Source: Gemmatimonadota bacterium
Lineage (GTDB): Bacteria; Gemmatimonadota; Gemmatimonadetes; Longimicrobiales; RSA9
Reading direction: 5' to 3'
Assembly (NCBI GenBank): GCA_039715185.1
Contig: JBDLIA010000007.1
Coordinates: 1 to 64,000 of the forward strand
Length of the DNA stretch: 64,000 nt
The notes below the pieces were generated by a model that worked only from the letters and a program-made list of their open reading frames with translations, ran no database searches and was not told the DNA's origin. Below, piece by piece: positions 1 through 7,172 of this stretch; the stretch's first letter is position 1; each line of letters starts with the position of its first letter. Made by a program: the position numbers and the translations under genes.

Positions 1-135
1 CTGCCGCTGCACAGAAGCGGCGCGGCGCGCTGGACGCGCGACTCGCTCGTGCCCTGGCCCGTCGAGGCACGGGCGCGCGAAGCGCTCGAGGCCGACGCCG
101 AGACAGCCGAACAAGCGGCGGCCGGCGCGGGGTAG
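1..135 (+). CDS. C-terminal end of an unidentified protein (partial)
   Basis: An open frame enters from the left edge and ends at a TAG at 133-135, giving 44 residues. The tail is rich in Ala, Arg and Glu and ends in an Ala/Gly run. It contains no motif I recognise, so no function is proposed. The composition fits a coding C-terminus in a GC-rich genome, and the next gene lies on the opposite strand, so this is probably the end of a plus-strand gene. Confidence 0.4.
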   Translation: MPLHRSGAARWTRDSLVPWPVEARAREALEADAETAEQAAAGAG

Positions 136-249
136 GCCGCGCCCGGGCATGGCTGCGTGGGCGACGCGCGCCGAAGTGAGAAGCCGCCTGCGCCTGGGCC
201 GCCCTGGGCATGGCCGAGCGCGGGTACGCCCAGCCGAGCGAGTCCTACC

Positions 250-1185
250 TCACAGCGCCAGGTCCCAGTGCTGGCTCACGAGGTCGTGGCCGAAGGCGCG
301 GTCCTCTTCTTCGCTCATCAGCTCGTAGCCTTCGGCTTGGTAGATGCGGCGCGCCGAGGCGAGGACGCTGTACGTCCAGAGGGTGATCGTCGAGTAGCCG
401 GCCTGCCGGGCGAAGCGCGTGCACTCGTGCACCAGTCGAGCTCCGATCCCCAGGCCACGTGCCTTGGGGTCGACCAGGAGCAGGCGCAGGCGAGCCACTC
501 CCTCGCGCTCCGGGTGCTTGACCAGGAAGACCGAGCCGACGTTCTCGCCTGCCTTCTCGGCGATCCAGCAGCGCTCGCGCTTGTGGTCGAAGTCGCGCAG
601 GAACGCCGCCGCGATCTCCGCGCAGAGCGCCTCGAAGGATTCGTCCCAGCGGTACTCGCGGTTGTAAAGGGCACCGTGGCGCTGTACGACCCAGCCCATG
701 TCGCCGGCCTGGTGCGGGCGCAGGATGTAGGGCACGCGGTGCTCGGAGCCGGCCCCGAGCAGATCCTCGATGCTGGCCATCGCATCGGTCAGCTTGCGCT
801 GCTCGGCCTCCTCGAGCTCCCGAAGCAAGGCCTCGATCGAGTCGCGAGAGGAGGCGTTGAGCCTGGCGAAAGCTTCCTGACCGGCTCGGGTGAGCGACAG
901 GAGTTGCCTGCGACGGTCCTCCTCCGAGGGTTGTTTGCTGATCAGACCCTTGCGCCCGAACGCGCTCAGGATCCGGCTCAGATAGCCGGCGTCGAGCCCC
1001 AGCTCGTCGGCCAGGTGCGTAGCGGTCGTGTGCTCGTGGTGGGCCAGTTCGTACAGGACGCGCCCCTCGGAAAGCGAGAACTCCGTCCGCAGAAGCCGTT
1101 CCTCTAGCAGCCCGATCTGGCGGGTATAGAAACGATTGAATCGCCGTACCGACTCGACCCTCTGAGGGAGTTGAACCTGGTCCAT
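250..1185 (-). CDS. MarR-type regulator fused to a GNAT acetyltransferase
   Basis: Predicted 311-residue two-domain protein. Residues about 10-110 form a MarR winged helix; the helix-turn-helix lies near 55-86, where a LADELGLDAGYLSRIL-type recognition helix is visible. Residues about 150-305 are a GNAT fold with the acetyl-CoA loop ARGLGIG at 242-247. The start at 1185 (MDQVQL) is preferred over an upstream in-frame ATG because it begins just before the conserved MarR core. MarR-GNAT fusions are a known bacterial architecture; they probably couple ligand-sensing or DNA binding with acetylation of a small molecule or protein, but the substrate cannot be read from sequence. It stands alone, with a convergent partial gene on its left. 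Confidence 0.85.
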   Translation of the reverse strand: MDQVQLPQRVESVRRFNRFYTRQIGLLEERLLRTEFSLSEGRVLYELAHHEHTTATHLADELGLDAGYLSRILSAFGRKGLISKQPSEEDRRRQLLSLTRAGQEAFARLNASSRDSIEALLRELEEAEQRKLTDAMASIEDLLGAGSEHRVPYILRPHQAGDMGWVVQRHGALYNREYRWDESFEALCAEIAAAFLRDFDHKRERCWIAEKAGENVGSVFLVKHPEREGVARLRLLLVDPKARGLGIGARLVHECTRFARQAGYSTITLWTYSVLASARRIYQAEGYELMSEEEDRAFGHDLVSQHWDLAL

Positions 1186-1219
1186 GAAGCCTCCGACGCA
1201 TCGTAAGGTCCATTGCTTG

Positions 1220-1234
1220 AATAATACGATTAGT
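1220..1234 (-). promoter_or_regulatory. AT-rich imperfect dyad upstream of the MarR-GNAT gene
   Basis: AATAAT (1220-1225) and ATTAGT (1229-1234) form an imperfect inverted repeat around ACG, about 35-50 bp upstream of the MarR-GNAT start. It sits in an unusually AT-rich island. Position and symmetry suit a MarR autoregulatory operator or the core promoter. This rests on position and composition only. Confidence 0.3.
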
Positions 1235-1335
1235 TGCTCTTGGCAACCATCTGCCCAAGGGGCGATGCGCACTGCTCATGGTGCAGGGGAGACTCAGGGA
1301 CCTGCCATCGAGCTTCCCGATGAGAACTCGACCAT

Positions 1336-2184
1336 CTACCCCCCGAAGACCTCGTCGAGGAACGCCTCCAGCTCGGCCCAGCTCTGCTGGTCCGCGGCCT
1401 CGTTGTAGGCCAGCGGCAAGCCGAACTCCTCGCCCTTCGCCGTAGCAACCGGATTGGTGAAGGCGTGGACGGCGCCGGGGTAGGCGACGAAGCGCAGGTC
1501 GGCGCCGGCGGCCTCCATCTCGGCTTGGAAGGCCTCGACTTCCGCGGGCGGCACGAAGGGGTCGTCGGCGCCGTGGGCGACGAACAGGCGGGCGGTGATG
1601 TCGGCCATGCCCGCCGGCGACTCGGTGGCCAGCGAGCCGTGGAAGCTCGCCACCGCGTCCAGGTCGCGGCCGCGCCGCGCCATGTCCAGCGCCACGCCGC
1701 CGCCGAAACAGTAGCCGATCGCCGCCATCGCCGACGGATCCGTGGTGGCGTGGTCCTGGAGCAGGGCCAGGGCCGCGTCGAAGCGCGCCGCGCCCGCCTC
1801 CATGTCGTTCAGCACCTCCATCATGAAGGTCTGCGCGTCGCCGGGGTGTTCAGCCTGCTTGCCGTCGCCGTACATGTCCAGCGCCAGCGCGGTGTAGCCC
1901 ATCTCGGCGAGCATGCGCGCTCGCTCGCGCACGTAGTCGTTGTGTCCCCACCACTCGTGCACCACCAGCACGCCCGGGCGCTCGCCGGTGCGGTTGGCGT
2001 CGTAGGCGATGTAGCCGGTGAGCGCCACGCCGTCGACCTCGTAGGCGACCTCTTCGCCGACGACGTCGGGCGCGGCCTGGGCCTCGACGGCTTCTCCCGC
2101 CGGCGCGTCCGCGGCCTGCTGGTCCGCGGTATCCGCGCAGCCGACCAGCGCGAGAGTCAGGAGGGACACGAGGAGTTTTCTCAT
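1336..2184 (-). CDS. Dienelactone hydrolase family lipoprotein
   Basis: Predicted 282-residue exported alpha/beta hydrolase. The N-terminus is a lipoprotein signal (MRKLL, hydrophobic core, LVGC with Cys16). The family triad is visible: nucleophile Cys159 in GYCFGG, an Asp near 207-208 in HGADDPF, and His240 in GAVHAF. Glu77 in the HEWWG loop matches the glutamate that activates the cysteine in dienelactone hydrolases. The ATG at 2184 is chosen; a GTG three codons upstream is also possible and lies closer to the AGGA. Lipid anchoring suggests periplasmic hydrolysis of lactones or esters rather than a classical chlorocatechol pathway, and no catabolic genes surround it. Confidence 0.85.
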   Translation of the reverse strand: MRKLLVSLLTLALVGCADTADQQAADAPAGEAVEAQAAPDVVGEEVAYEVDGVALTGYIAYDANRTGERPGVLVVHEWWGHNDYVRERARMLAEMGYTALALDMYGDGKQAEHPGDAQTFMMEVLNDMEAGAARFDAALALLQDHATTDPSAMAAIGYCFGGGVALDMARRGRDLDAVASFHGSLATESPAGMADITARLFVAHGADDPFVPPAEVEAFQAEMEAAGADLRFVAYPGAVHAFTNPVATAKGEEFGLPLAYNEAADQQSWAELEAFLDEVFGG

Positions 2185-2307
2185 GGGATCCACGATTCCT
2201 GGTTGCGCGTTCCGCCGGCTACCCGGCGCGAGACACCGAGCCTAGCGACCATCGCACCAACGGGCGAGGGGCTTGGCGAGTTCCTGACGGCGATTGGCCG
2301 AGTCATG

Positions 2308-2347
2308 AAAAGGCCCGACAGCTCCTCTCTAGCGGCCGGGCCTTTCC
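2308..2347 (-). terminator. Rho-independent terminator after the 2378-2866 gene
   Basis: AAAGGCCCG (2309-2317) and CGGGCCTTT (2337-2345) are perfectly complementary around a 19-nt loop. Read on the minus strand, the stem is followed by a short T run. It lies about 30 bp past the stop of the minus-strand gene at 2378. Confidence 0.75.
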
Positions 2348-2377
2348 GTATTGGGTGCGCTACCTGCGCGCCGTCAG

Positions 2378-2866
2378 TCAGTCGTCCATCGCGCCCATCG
2401 TCCAGCTGCCCTCCCAGCGGATCGTGAAGCGCCCGTCATCGCCCATCGCTACGACCTGCGTCGTGCCGCCGCCTTCCATGCCCTCGAACGTACCTGTACC
2501 GCCCAGGATCGTCCACGTGCCCCCCTCGGCGTCGTTCCAGTAGGCCAGCCACCACATGTTGCCCTCGCCGTCGCGGCCGGCGCAGTAGCCGGCTGTGCGA
2601 ATCGGCATGCCATCGGCGGTCGCCAAGCCGGTGCCGGCGCAGTCCTGCGACATCAGGTGGAAGGGGTTCTCGGGATCGTCGGCGATGACGACCCCTTTGA
2701 GCGCGTCGCTGGTCCGGAGCCTACCGTCGGGCAGCTCCGTGGCCTGATCGTGGGACGGGACGTAAACGACGTAGCCGCCCCCATCCATCTGCTGTGCGAT
2801 GCCGCTCGCCGGTTGAGCAAAGACGAGCGCGGCCGCCGCGAACGCGGCGAATGTGAAGCGCGTCAT
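2378..2866 (-). CDS. Small secreted protein of unknown function
   Basis: Predicted 162-residue exported protein with a clear signal peptide (MTRFTF, Ala-rich core, cleavage near SGIAQ). The mature part is acidic and rich in Gly and Trp, and has paired cysteines (QDCAGTG, GYCAGRD) that could form a disulfide. I do not recognise the family. The C-terminal half alternates short beta-like segments, hinting at a small beta-sandwich or lipocalin-like fold. The start at 2866 is supported by an AGGAGG motif immediately upstream. It is divergent from the ArsR operon and has its own terminator. Confidence 0.75.
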   Translation of the reverse strand: MTRFTFAAFAAAALVFAQPASGIAQQMDGGGYVVYVPSHDQATELPDGRLRTSDALKGVVIADDPENPFHLMSQDCAGTGLATADGMPIRTAGYCAGRDGEGNMWWLAYWNDAEGGTWTILGGTGTFEGMEGGGTTQVVAMGDDGRFTIRWEGSWTMGAMDD

Positions 2867-2998
2867 GGGTTCCTCCTGAGGTCCCCGGGGATCGTGGGTG
2901 TCCCTTCCTCCAGGATGACCCAGGTGCAACCGCGCCGCAATCGTCCTGGTCGCGACCAAAGCCGGCCGTCGCCCACCTACTACGGCCCTCCGGCTCAG

Positions 2999-3026
2999 TT
3001 GACATATGCCCGATTCAGCATATGTT
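2999..3026 (+). promoter_or_regulatory. Promoter with dyad operator for the ArsR operon
   Basis: TTGACA (2999-3004) and TATGTT (3021-3026) are separated by 16 bp. A 7-10-7 inverted repeat (ACATATG at 3002-3008, CATATGT at 3019-3025) overlaps both boxes. An autorepressed ArsR promoter would look like this. The ATG at 3034 would sit almost at the predicted transcription start. Confidence 0.55.
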
Positions 3027-3033
3027 GAAAACC

Positions 3034-3411
3034 ATGCCACGGACCGCCGCCGCAACCGACGTCTATAGCGCCATCGCCGAGCCGCGGCGACGCGCGATCT
3101 TCGCGTTCGTGTGCGCTGAGGAGCGCTCCGTGAACGAGGTCGTGGAGGGACTGCGCATGGATCAGCCCTCCGTTTCGAAGCATCTGCGTATCCTGCGGGA
3201 GGTGGACCTGGTGCACGTTCGGCAGGAGGGACGGCGGCGATTCTACTCCGCCAACCGGGACGCGCTCGACCCCGTGCAAAGCTGGATAAGCGAGTGTGAG
3301 CGCCTGTGGCACCGGCACCTGGACGCGATCCAGGAGCGCGCCGAATCAGGCCGAGCTTCTCGGCCGCACTCGCACCCGTCTAATACCGACCAACCCCTGG
3401 AGGATGGATGA
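3034..3411 (+). CDS. ArsR-family transcriptional regulator
   Basis: Predicted 125-residue winged-helix regulator. The core reads YSAIAEPRRRAIF, then SVNEVVEGLRMDQPSVSKHLRILREVDLV, the typical ArsR recognition helix, then a beta wing (VRQEGRRRFYSA). It has no metal-binding ELCVCDL motif, so it belongs to the non-metal ArsR group usually paired with SRPBCC genes. The start at 3034 is chosen because the alternative ATG at 3022 lies inside the putative operator dyad. It shares an ATGA overlap with the SRPBCC gene. Likely represses its own operon. Confidence 0.85.
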   Translation: MPRTAAATDVYSAIAEPRRRAIFAFVCAEERSVNEVVEGLRMDQPSVSKHLRILREVDLVHVRQEGRRRFYSANRDALDPVQSWISECERLWHRHLDAIQERAESGRASRPHSHPSNTDQPLEDG

Positions 3412-3860
3412 CTACCCAGATTACCGAGACGAAGCCGATGAGCGGAGAGTTCACGATCGAGTTGGAGCGCCTGATCGACGCACCGATCGGCGCGGTATGG
3501 GAGGCGGTGCTGACCGAAGTGGGGCCGGGCTTCCTCGGGCGGGATTCGACCCCTTTGGGCCTGAAACTGGAGACCTTCCCCGGAGGGCGATGGTACCGTG
3601 ATCTGTCCAACGACACCGGCCACCTCTGGGGCCACGTGCAATCGATCAAGCCACCGGCGCTGCTGGAGCTCACCGGGCCGCTCTTCATGTCGCTGCCCGT
3701 GACCAACAACGTCCTGTATCGGCTGACGGAGGAAGGCGGAAAGACGACGCTGCGGTTCGTGCACTCCGCCTTCGGACCCATCCCCGACGACCTCCCCGAC
3801 GGTCTGCGCGAAGGCTGGGGTTCGCACGTGGACGCGATCGAGCGAAGGAGCGCACGATGA
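3408..3860 (+). CDS. SRPBCC/AHSA1-domain protein
   Basis: Predicted 150-residue START-like (AHSA1) domain with the family opening (ERLIDAPIGAVWEAVL) and a closing amphipathic helix (EGWGSHVDAIERR). Such proteins form a hydrophobic cavity that binds small lipophilic ligands. ArsR-SRPBCC gene pairs are widespread, and the SRPBCC partner may sense or handle the ligand that relieves repression. It is translationally coupled on both sides by ATGA overlaps, first to ArsR and then to the DUF899 gene, so the three are clearly one operon. Confidence 0.85.
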   Translation: MTTQITETKPMSGEFTIELERLIDAPIGAVWEAVLTEVGPGFLGRDSTPLGLKLETFPGGRWYRDLSNDTGHLWGHVQSIKPPALLELTGPLFMSLPVTNNVLYRLTEEGGKTTLRFVHSAFGPIPDDLPDGLREGWGSHVDAIERRSAR

Positions 3861-4582
3861 GCGCTCAATCCCTGGTCGAGCTCCGTCCCTTGGTATCGCG
3901 CGTCGACTGGCTGGCCGCGCGCAGGCAGCTACTCGCCGAGGAAAAGGCGATGAGCAAGGCGCTGGACGCGCTGGCCGCGAAGCGCCACGCGCTGCCCTGG
4001 GTGCGCGTCGACGAGGACTACGAGTTCCGGACGACGGAGGGCGTCCAGTCGCTGGCCGACCTGTTCGCCGGCAGAGGCCAACTGGTCGTGTATCACTTCA
4101 TGTTCGGCCCGGACTGGGAGGAGGGCTGCCCGAGTTGCTCGTTCTGGGCCGACAACTTCGACCGCATCGACGTCCACCTGGCGCACCGGGACACGACGTT
4201 GCTCGCCGTATCGAACACGTCGGTGGAGAAGATAGAGGCCTACCGGGAGCGCATGGGCTGGAGCTTCAAGTGGGTGTCGTCGCTGGGCACGGACTTCAAC
4301 CGGGACTTCGCGGTCACCTTCACCCCGCAGGAGCTCGAGGCGGGCGGGGTCGACTACAACTTCACCCTCAGCGCCTTTCCTTCGACCGAAGCTCCGGGGC
4401 TCAGCGTGTTTGCTCGTCTGGCCGGCGGCGGCGTCGCGCACGCGTACTCGGCGTTCGCCCGTGGGCTGGACATTTTCAACGGCGCCTACCAGATCCTCGA
4501 CCTCACGCCCAGCGGACGGGACGAGGGGGATCTGCCATACACGCAGGCGTGGATCCGGCGGCGGGACCAGTACGAGGACTGA
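3857..4582 (+). CDS. DUF899 thioredoxin-like protein
   Basis: Predicted 241-residue DUF899 protein. It shows the family hallmarks: LLAEEKAMSKALDAL near the N-terminus, LVVYHFMFGPDW, GCPSCSFWADNFD, and a C-terminal YQILDLTP segment. The fold is thioredoxin-like; the CPSC is at the redox-site position, but enzymatic activity in the family is unproven. It is the last gene of the ArsR-SRPBCC-DUF899 operon (ATGA overlap with SRPBCC), a combination common in soil bacteria. I infer a detoxification or oxidative-stress role with low certainty. Confidence 0.85.
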   Translation: MSAQSLVELRPLVSRVDWLAARRQLLAEEKAMSKALDALAAKRHALPWVRVDEDYEFRTTEGVQSLADLFAGRGQLVVYHFMFGPDWEEGCPSCSFWADNFDRIDVHLAHRDTTLLAVSNTSVEKIEAYRERMGWSFKWVSSLGTDFNRDFAVTFTPQELEAGGVDYNFTLSAFPSTEAPGLSVFARLAGGGVAHAYSAFARGLDIFNGAYQILDLTPSGRDEGDLPYTQAWIRRRDQYED

Positions 4583-4595
4583 CGCCCGCCCCCTA

Positions 4596-7046
4596 TCAGC
4601 GGGACGACCAGTGGACGTGGCGGATACGCCAGCCATCGGAGGTGCGTACCAGCAGCATGCTCTCCGTGCCTCGTGAGTCGATCTCCCGGTCGCGCCACGC
4701 CCCGGTGGTGTGCGCCTGGCTCGTGTACAGAGCGGCGTCGCCCAGCACCGCGACCGACTCCTCGCTGACCACACGATCGGTGGCGGCCGCGAAGGCCATG
4801 TCGCCCGGCATGTGCCCGGCGCGGTACTCGGCCAGCGTCTCCGCGTGGCCGCTCTCGTAGATCGTCACGTCGGGGTGCATCCGGGCGATGGCTGCCGCGC
4901 TGTCCCCCGCCTCGAGCGCCGCATGGAAGGCGTGGACGACCTCCAGGACCTCCGCCTCGGCGGAGTCGTCCTGGGCGACGGCGGTCACCGGCGCGGCGAG
5001 GACGAACCGGACGTCGCGCGTGCGCCCGTTGGCGGCGTTGAACCCGGTCACCGCGCCGCCATCGCCGCGCTCGAAGTCGAGGGTGGCGAACGGGAAGCCG
5101 CCGCCGAACGAATCCTCCTTGCCCGGGTTGGGGGTGAGCGTCACGTCGTCCATGCGACGGTGCGTCACCACCAGCTCGCCGTCGCGGGCCACGATCTCCC
5201 AGTACGCCTCGACCTCCTCGCCGTAGAAGCGGCCCACGTACTCGGCGAGTTGCTCCTCGGTCAGCGGGTCGCCCTCGACCCGCGTCGCCGGGTGGACGCC
5301 GTTCTGGTTCAGCGTCAGCCGGCCCACCGAGCCGTCGTCCTCGCGGTGGAAGGTCACGTGAGCGTCCACGATCACGATCTTGAAGGTCGAGTCGGAGGTC
5401 GGCGCTATCTCCAGCTCGGGCTGGCCCGTGCCCTGGATGTGGAATGTCGACTCGTCGCGCCGGAACGTGAGCACGAACGCGGGCATCTCCTCCAGCGAAT
5501 AGCGCCCGGCGTAGTCGTCGAAGACCTCCGGGTCGAAGTCGGCAGGGTCGTACGCCTCGTCGGACACCGCCACGGCCTCGGACTCGTCCTCGACGAACCG
5601 GTCGCCGAAGAACGCCTCGGCCACCTGCGCTGAAATCGCACCGGGGAACGACGCGTAGTTGCTCTGCACGATGAGGCCGGCGTCGAGGTCCGGGAACATG
5701 AAGAAGCCCGAACGGTGCGCAACGTCGGCGCCGCCGTGGTGCACGCGCCGCAGGCCGCGGAACTCGTCGACGAACAGGCCCTGCCCGTAGCCCGTCGTGT
5801 CACCGTCGGTGAGCACGTAGCGGGTCATCATCTGCCCGACGATGTCCTCCCCGCCCAACTCCGGCTCGAAGTAGTTGGCCATCCAGATCGCCAGGTCGCC
5901 CACGGTCGAGTAGATACCGCCGGCACCGGCCGCGCCGCTCAGGTCCGACGCCTCCTTGTAGGCGCCGTCTTCGGTCACGTAACCCATGGACGCGCCCGGC
6001 ACGATCGTGCGCGGGTCCGCGCGCACCATGGTGTGCTCCATGCCCAGCGGCAGGAACACGTTCTCGCGCATCCACTCCGGGAACGGCTTGCCGCCCACCT
6101 TCTCCACCACCTGCGCGAGCAGCCCGAAGCCGGTGTTGTTGTAGTTCCACTCGGCGCCCGGGGCGTTCTGCAGCTCGGGCTGACGGTTGACGATGTCGAT
6201 CAACTCGGCGCGATCCACGTAGTCGTAGTTCAGGACCCGGCCACCCATCGCCAGCAGGTTCAGGAACTCGCGGTAGCCGCTCGCGTGCGAGAGCAGGTGC
6301 CGCAGCGTGATCGTCTCGTCGAACTCCTTGAGGTCGGGCAGGTGCGCGCGCACGTCATCGTCCAGCGACAGCTCGCCGCGCTGCGCCAGGAGGTGGATCG
6401 CGAACGCGGTGAACTGCTTGGAGGTGGAGCCGATGTTGGTGCGCGTGTCCACCGTGAACGGCAGCTCGTGCGACAGGTTGGCCAGGCCGTAGCCCTTGGC
6501 GAACACGAGTTCTCCGTCCTGCACGACGCCCACCACGCCGCCCGGAGAGCCGGGCCGCTCGAAGCGCGCCATGAGCTGATCCACGCGCACGCCCGTATCG
6601 GCGGCGATCGGCTCCACCAGCGCCAGCGCGAACTCGTAGCGCCCGGTCTGCTCCTCGAAGGGAGAGACCTCGATGCGGTAGACGCCCGGCTCCTCGGCGT
6701 CGAACGCGAAGAATTCCTCGCCGCGGGCGGGGCCGTCGAAGCGGCCTACGGCTTCGCCGTCCGGGCCCAGAATGGTGACCACCACGTCCAGCGAGATCTG
6801 CTCGACCGCGCCGCGCACGTAGGTGTCCGCGCCCAGGTCGAGCGTGAACGCGTGCGTGGCGTCGCCAGGCAGCGAATCCGCCACGGCGACGCCCACCTCT
6901 GCGCGCCTGGCCGCCGGTTCGGAGACTTCCTGGGCGGCGACTTCCTGGGCAGCCAGCGGGGTGGCCGTCGGTGCGGCTAACGCGGCGACGAGAAGCGACA
7001 GGGCGGTGAATGGCAGAGCTACGGACCTGGGGTTGGTGCGGGTCAT
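4596..7046 (-). CDS. Secreted serine hydrolase (beta-lactamase/DD-peptidase fold) with NTF2-like tail
   Basis: Predicted 816-residue exported protein. A signal peptide is followed by a pre-peptidase beta-sandwich (about 35-150), then a class C beta-lactamase/esterase domain (about 160-490). The nucleophile is S207 with K210 (STSK), then Y302-N-N, then H436-H-G in place of KTG. A beta-rich middle domain (about 500-680) resembles the C-terminal lipocalin-like domains of this family. The last 120 residues are a DUF4440/NTF2-like domain ending in RIRHVHWSSR. The start at 7046 gives a clean signal. Such enzymes are esterases or D-amino peptidases rather than true beta-lactamases. The NTF2 extension is unusual and recurs in the divergent neighbour. 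Confidence 0.85.
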   Translation of the reverse strand: MTRTNPRSVALPFTALSLLVAALAAPTATPLAAQEVAAQEVSEPAARRAEVGVAVADSLPGDATHAFTLDLGADTYVRGAVEQISLDVVVTILGPDGEAVGRFDGPARGEEFFAFDAEEPGVYRIEVSPFEEQTGRYEFALALVEPIAADTGVRVDQLMARFERPGSPGGVVGVVQDGELVFAKGYGLANLSHELPFTVDTRTNIGSTSKQFTAFAIHLLAQRGELSLDDDVRAHLPDLKEFDETITLRHLLSHASGYREFLNLLAMGGRVLNYDYVDRAELIDIVNRQPELQNAPGAEWNYNNTGFGLLAQVVEKVGGKPFPEWMRENVFLPLGMEHTMVRADPRTIVPGASMGYVTEDGAYKEASDLSGAAGAGGIYSTVGDLAIWMANYFEPELGGEDIVGQMMTRYVLTDGDTTGYGQGLFVDEFRGLRRVHHGGADVAHRSGFFMFPDLDAGLIVQSNYASFPGAISAQVAEAFFGDRFVEDESEAVAVSDEAYDPADFDPEVFDDYAGRYSLEEMPAFVLTFRRDESTFHIQGTGQPELEIAPTSDSTFKIVIVDAHVTFHREDDGSVGRLTLNQNGVHPATRVEGDPLTEEQLAEYVGRFYGEEVEAYWEIVARDGELVVTHRRMDDVTLTPNPGKEDSFGGGFPFATLDFERGDGGAVTGFNAANGRTRDVRFVLAAPVTAVAQDDSAEAEVLEVVHAFHAALEAGDSAAAIARMHPDVTIYESGHAETLAEYRAGHMPGDMAFAAATDRVVSEESVAVLGDAALYTSQAHTTGAWRDREIDSRGTESMLLVRTSDGWRIRHVHWSSR

Positions 7047-7172
7047 GGTTCCTCGTGCGTGCACGTGTGCGCGTTTGCTCCCAACGGCCCTCAGTACGAC
7101 GGCCGGGGGCGTTTACTTCACCGGCCGCTTAGGTTGCCCCGGAACCTGGTGCACACCTCCTGGAGGAATTCG

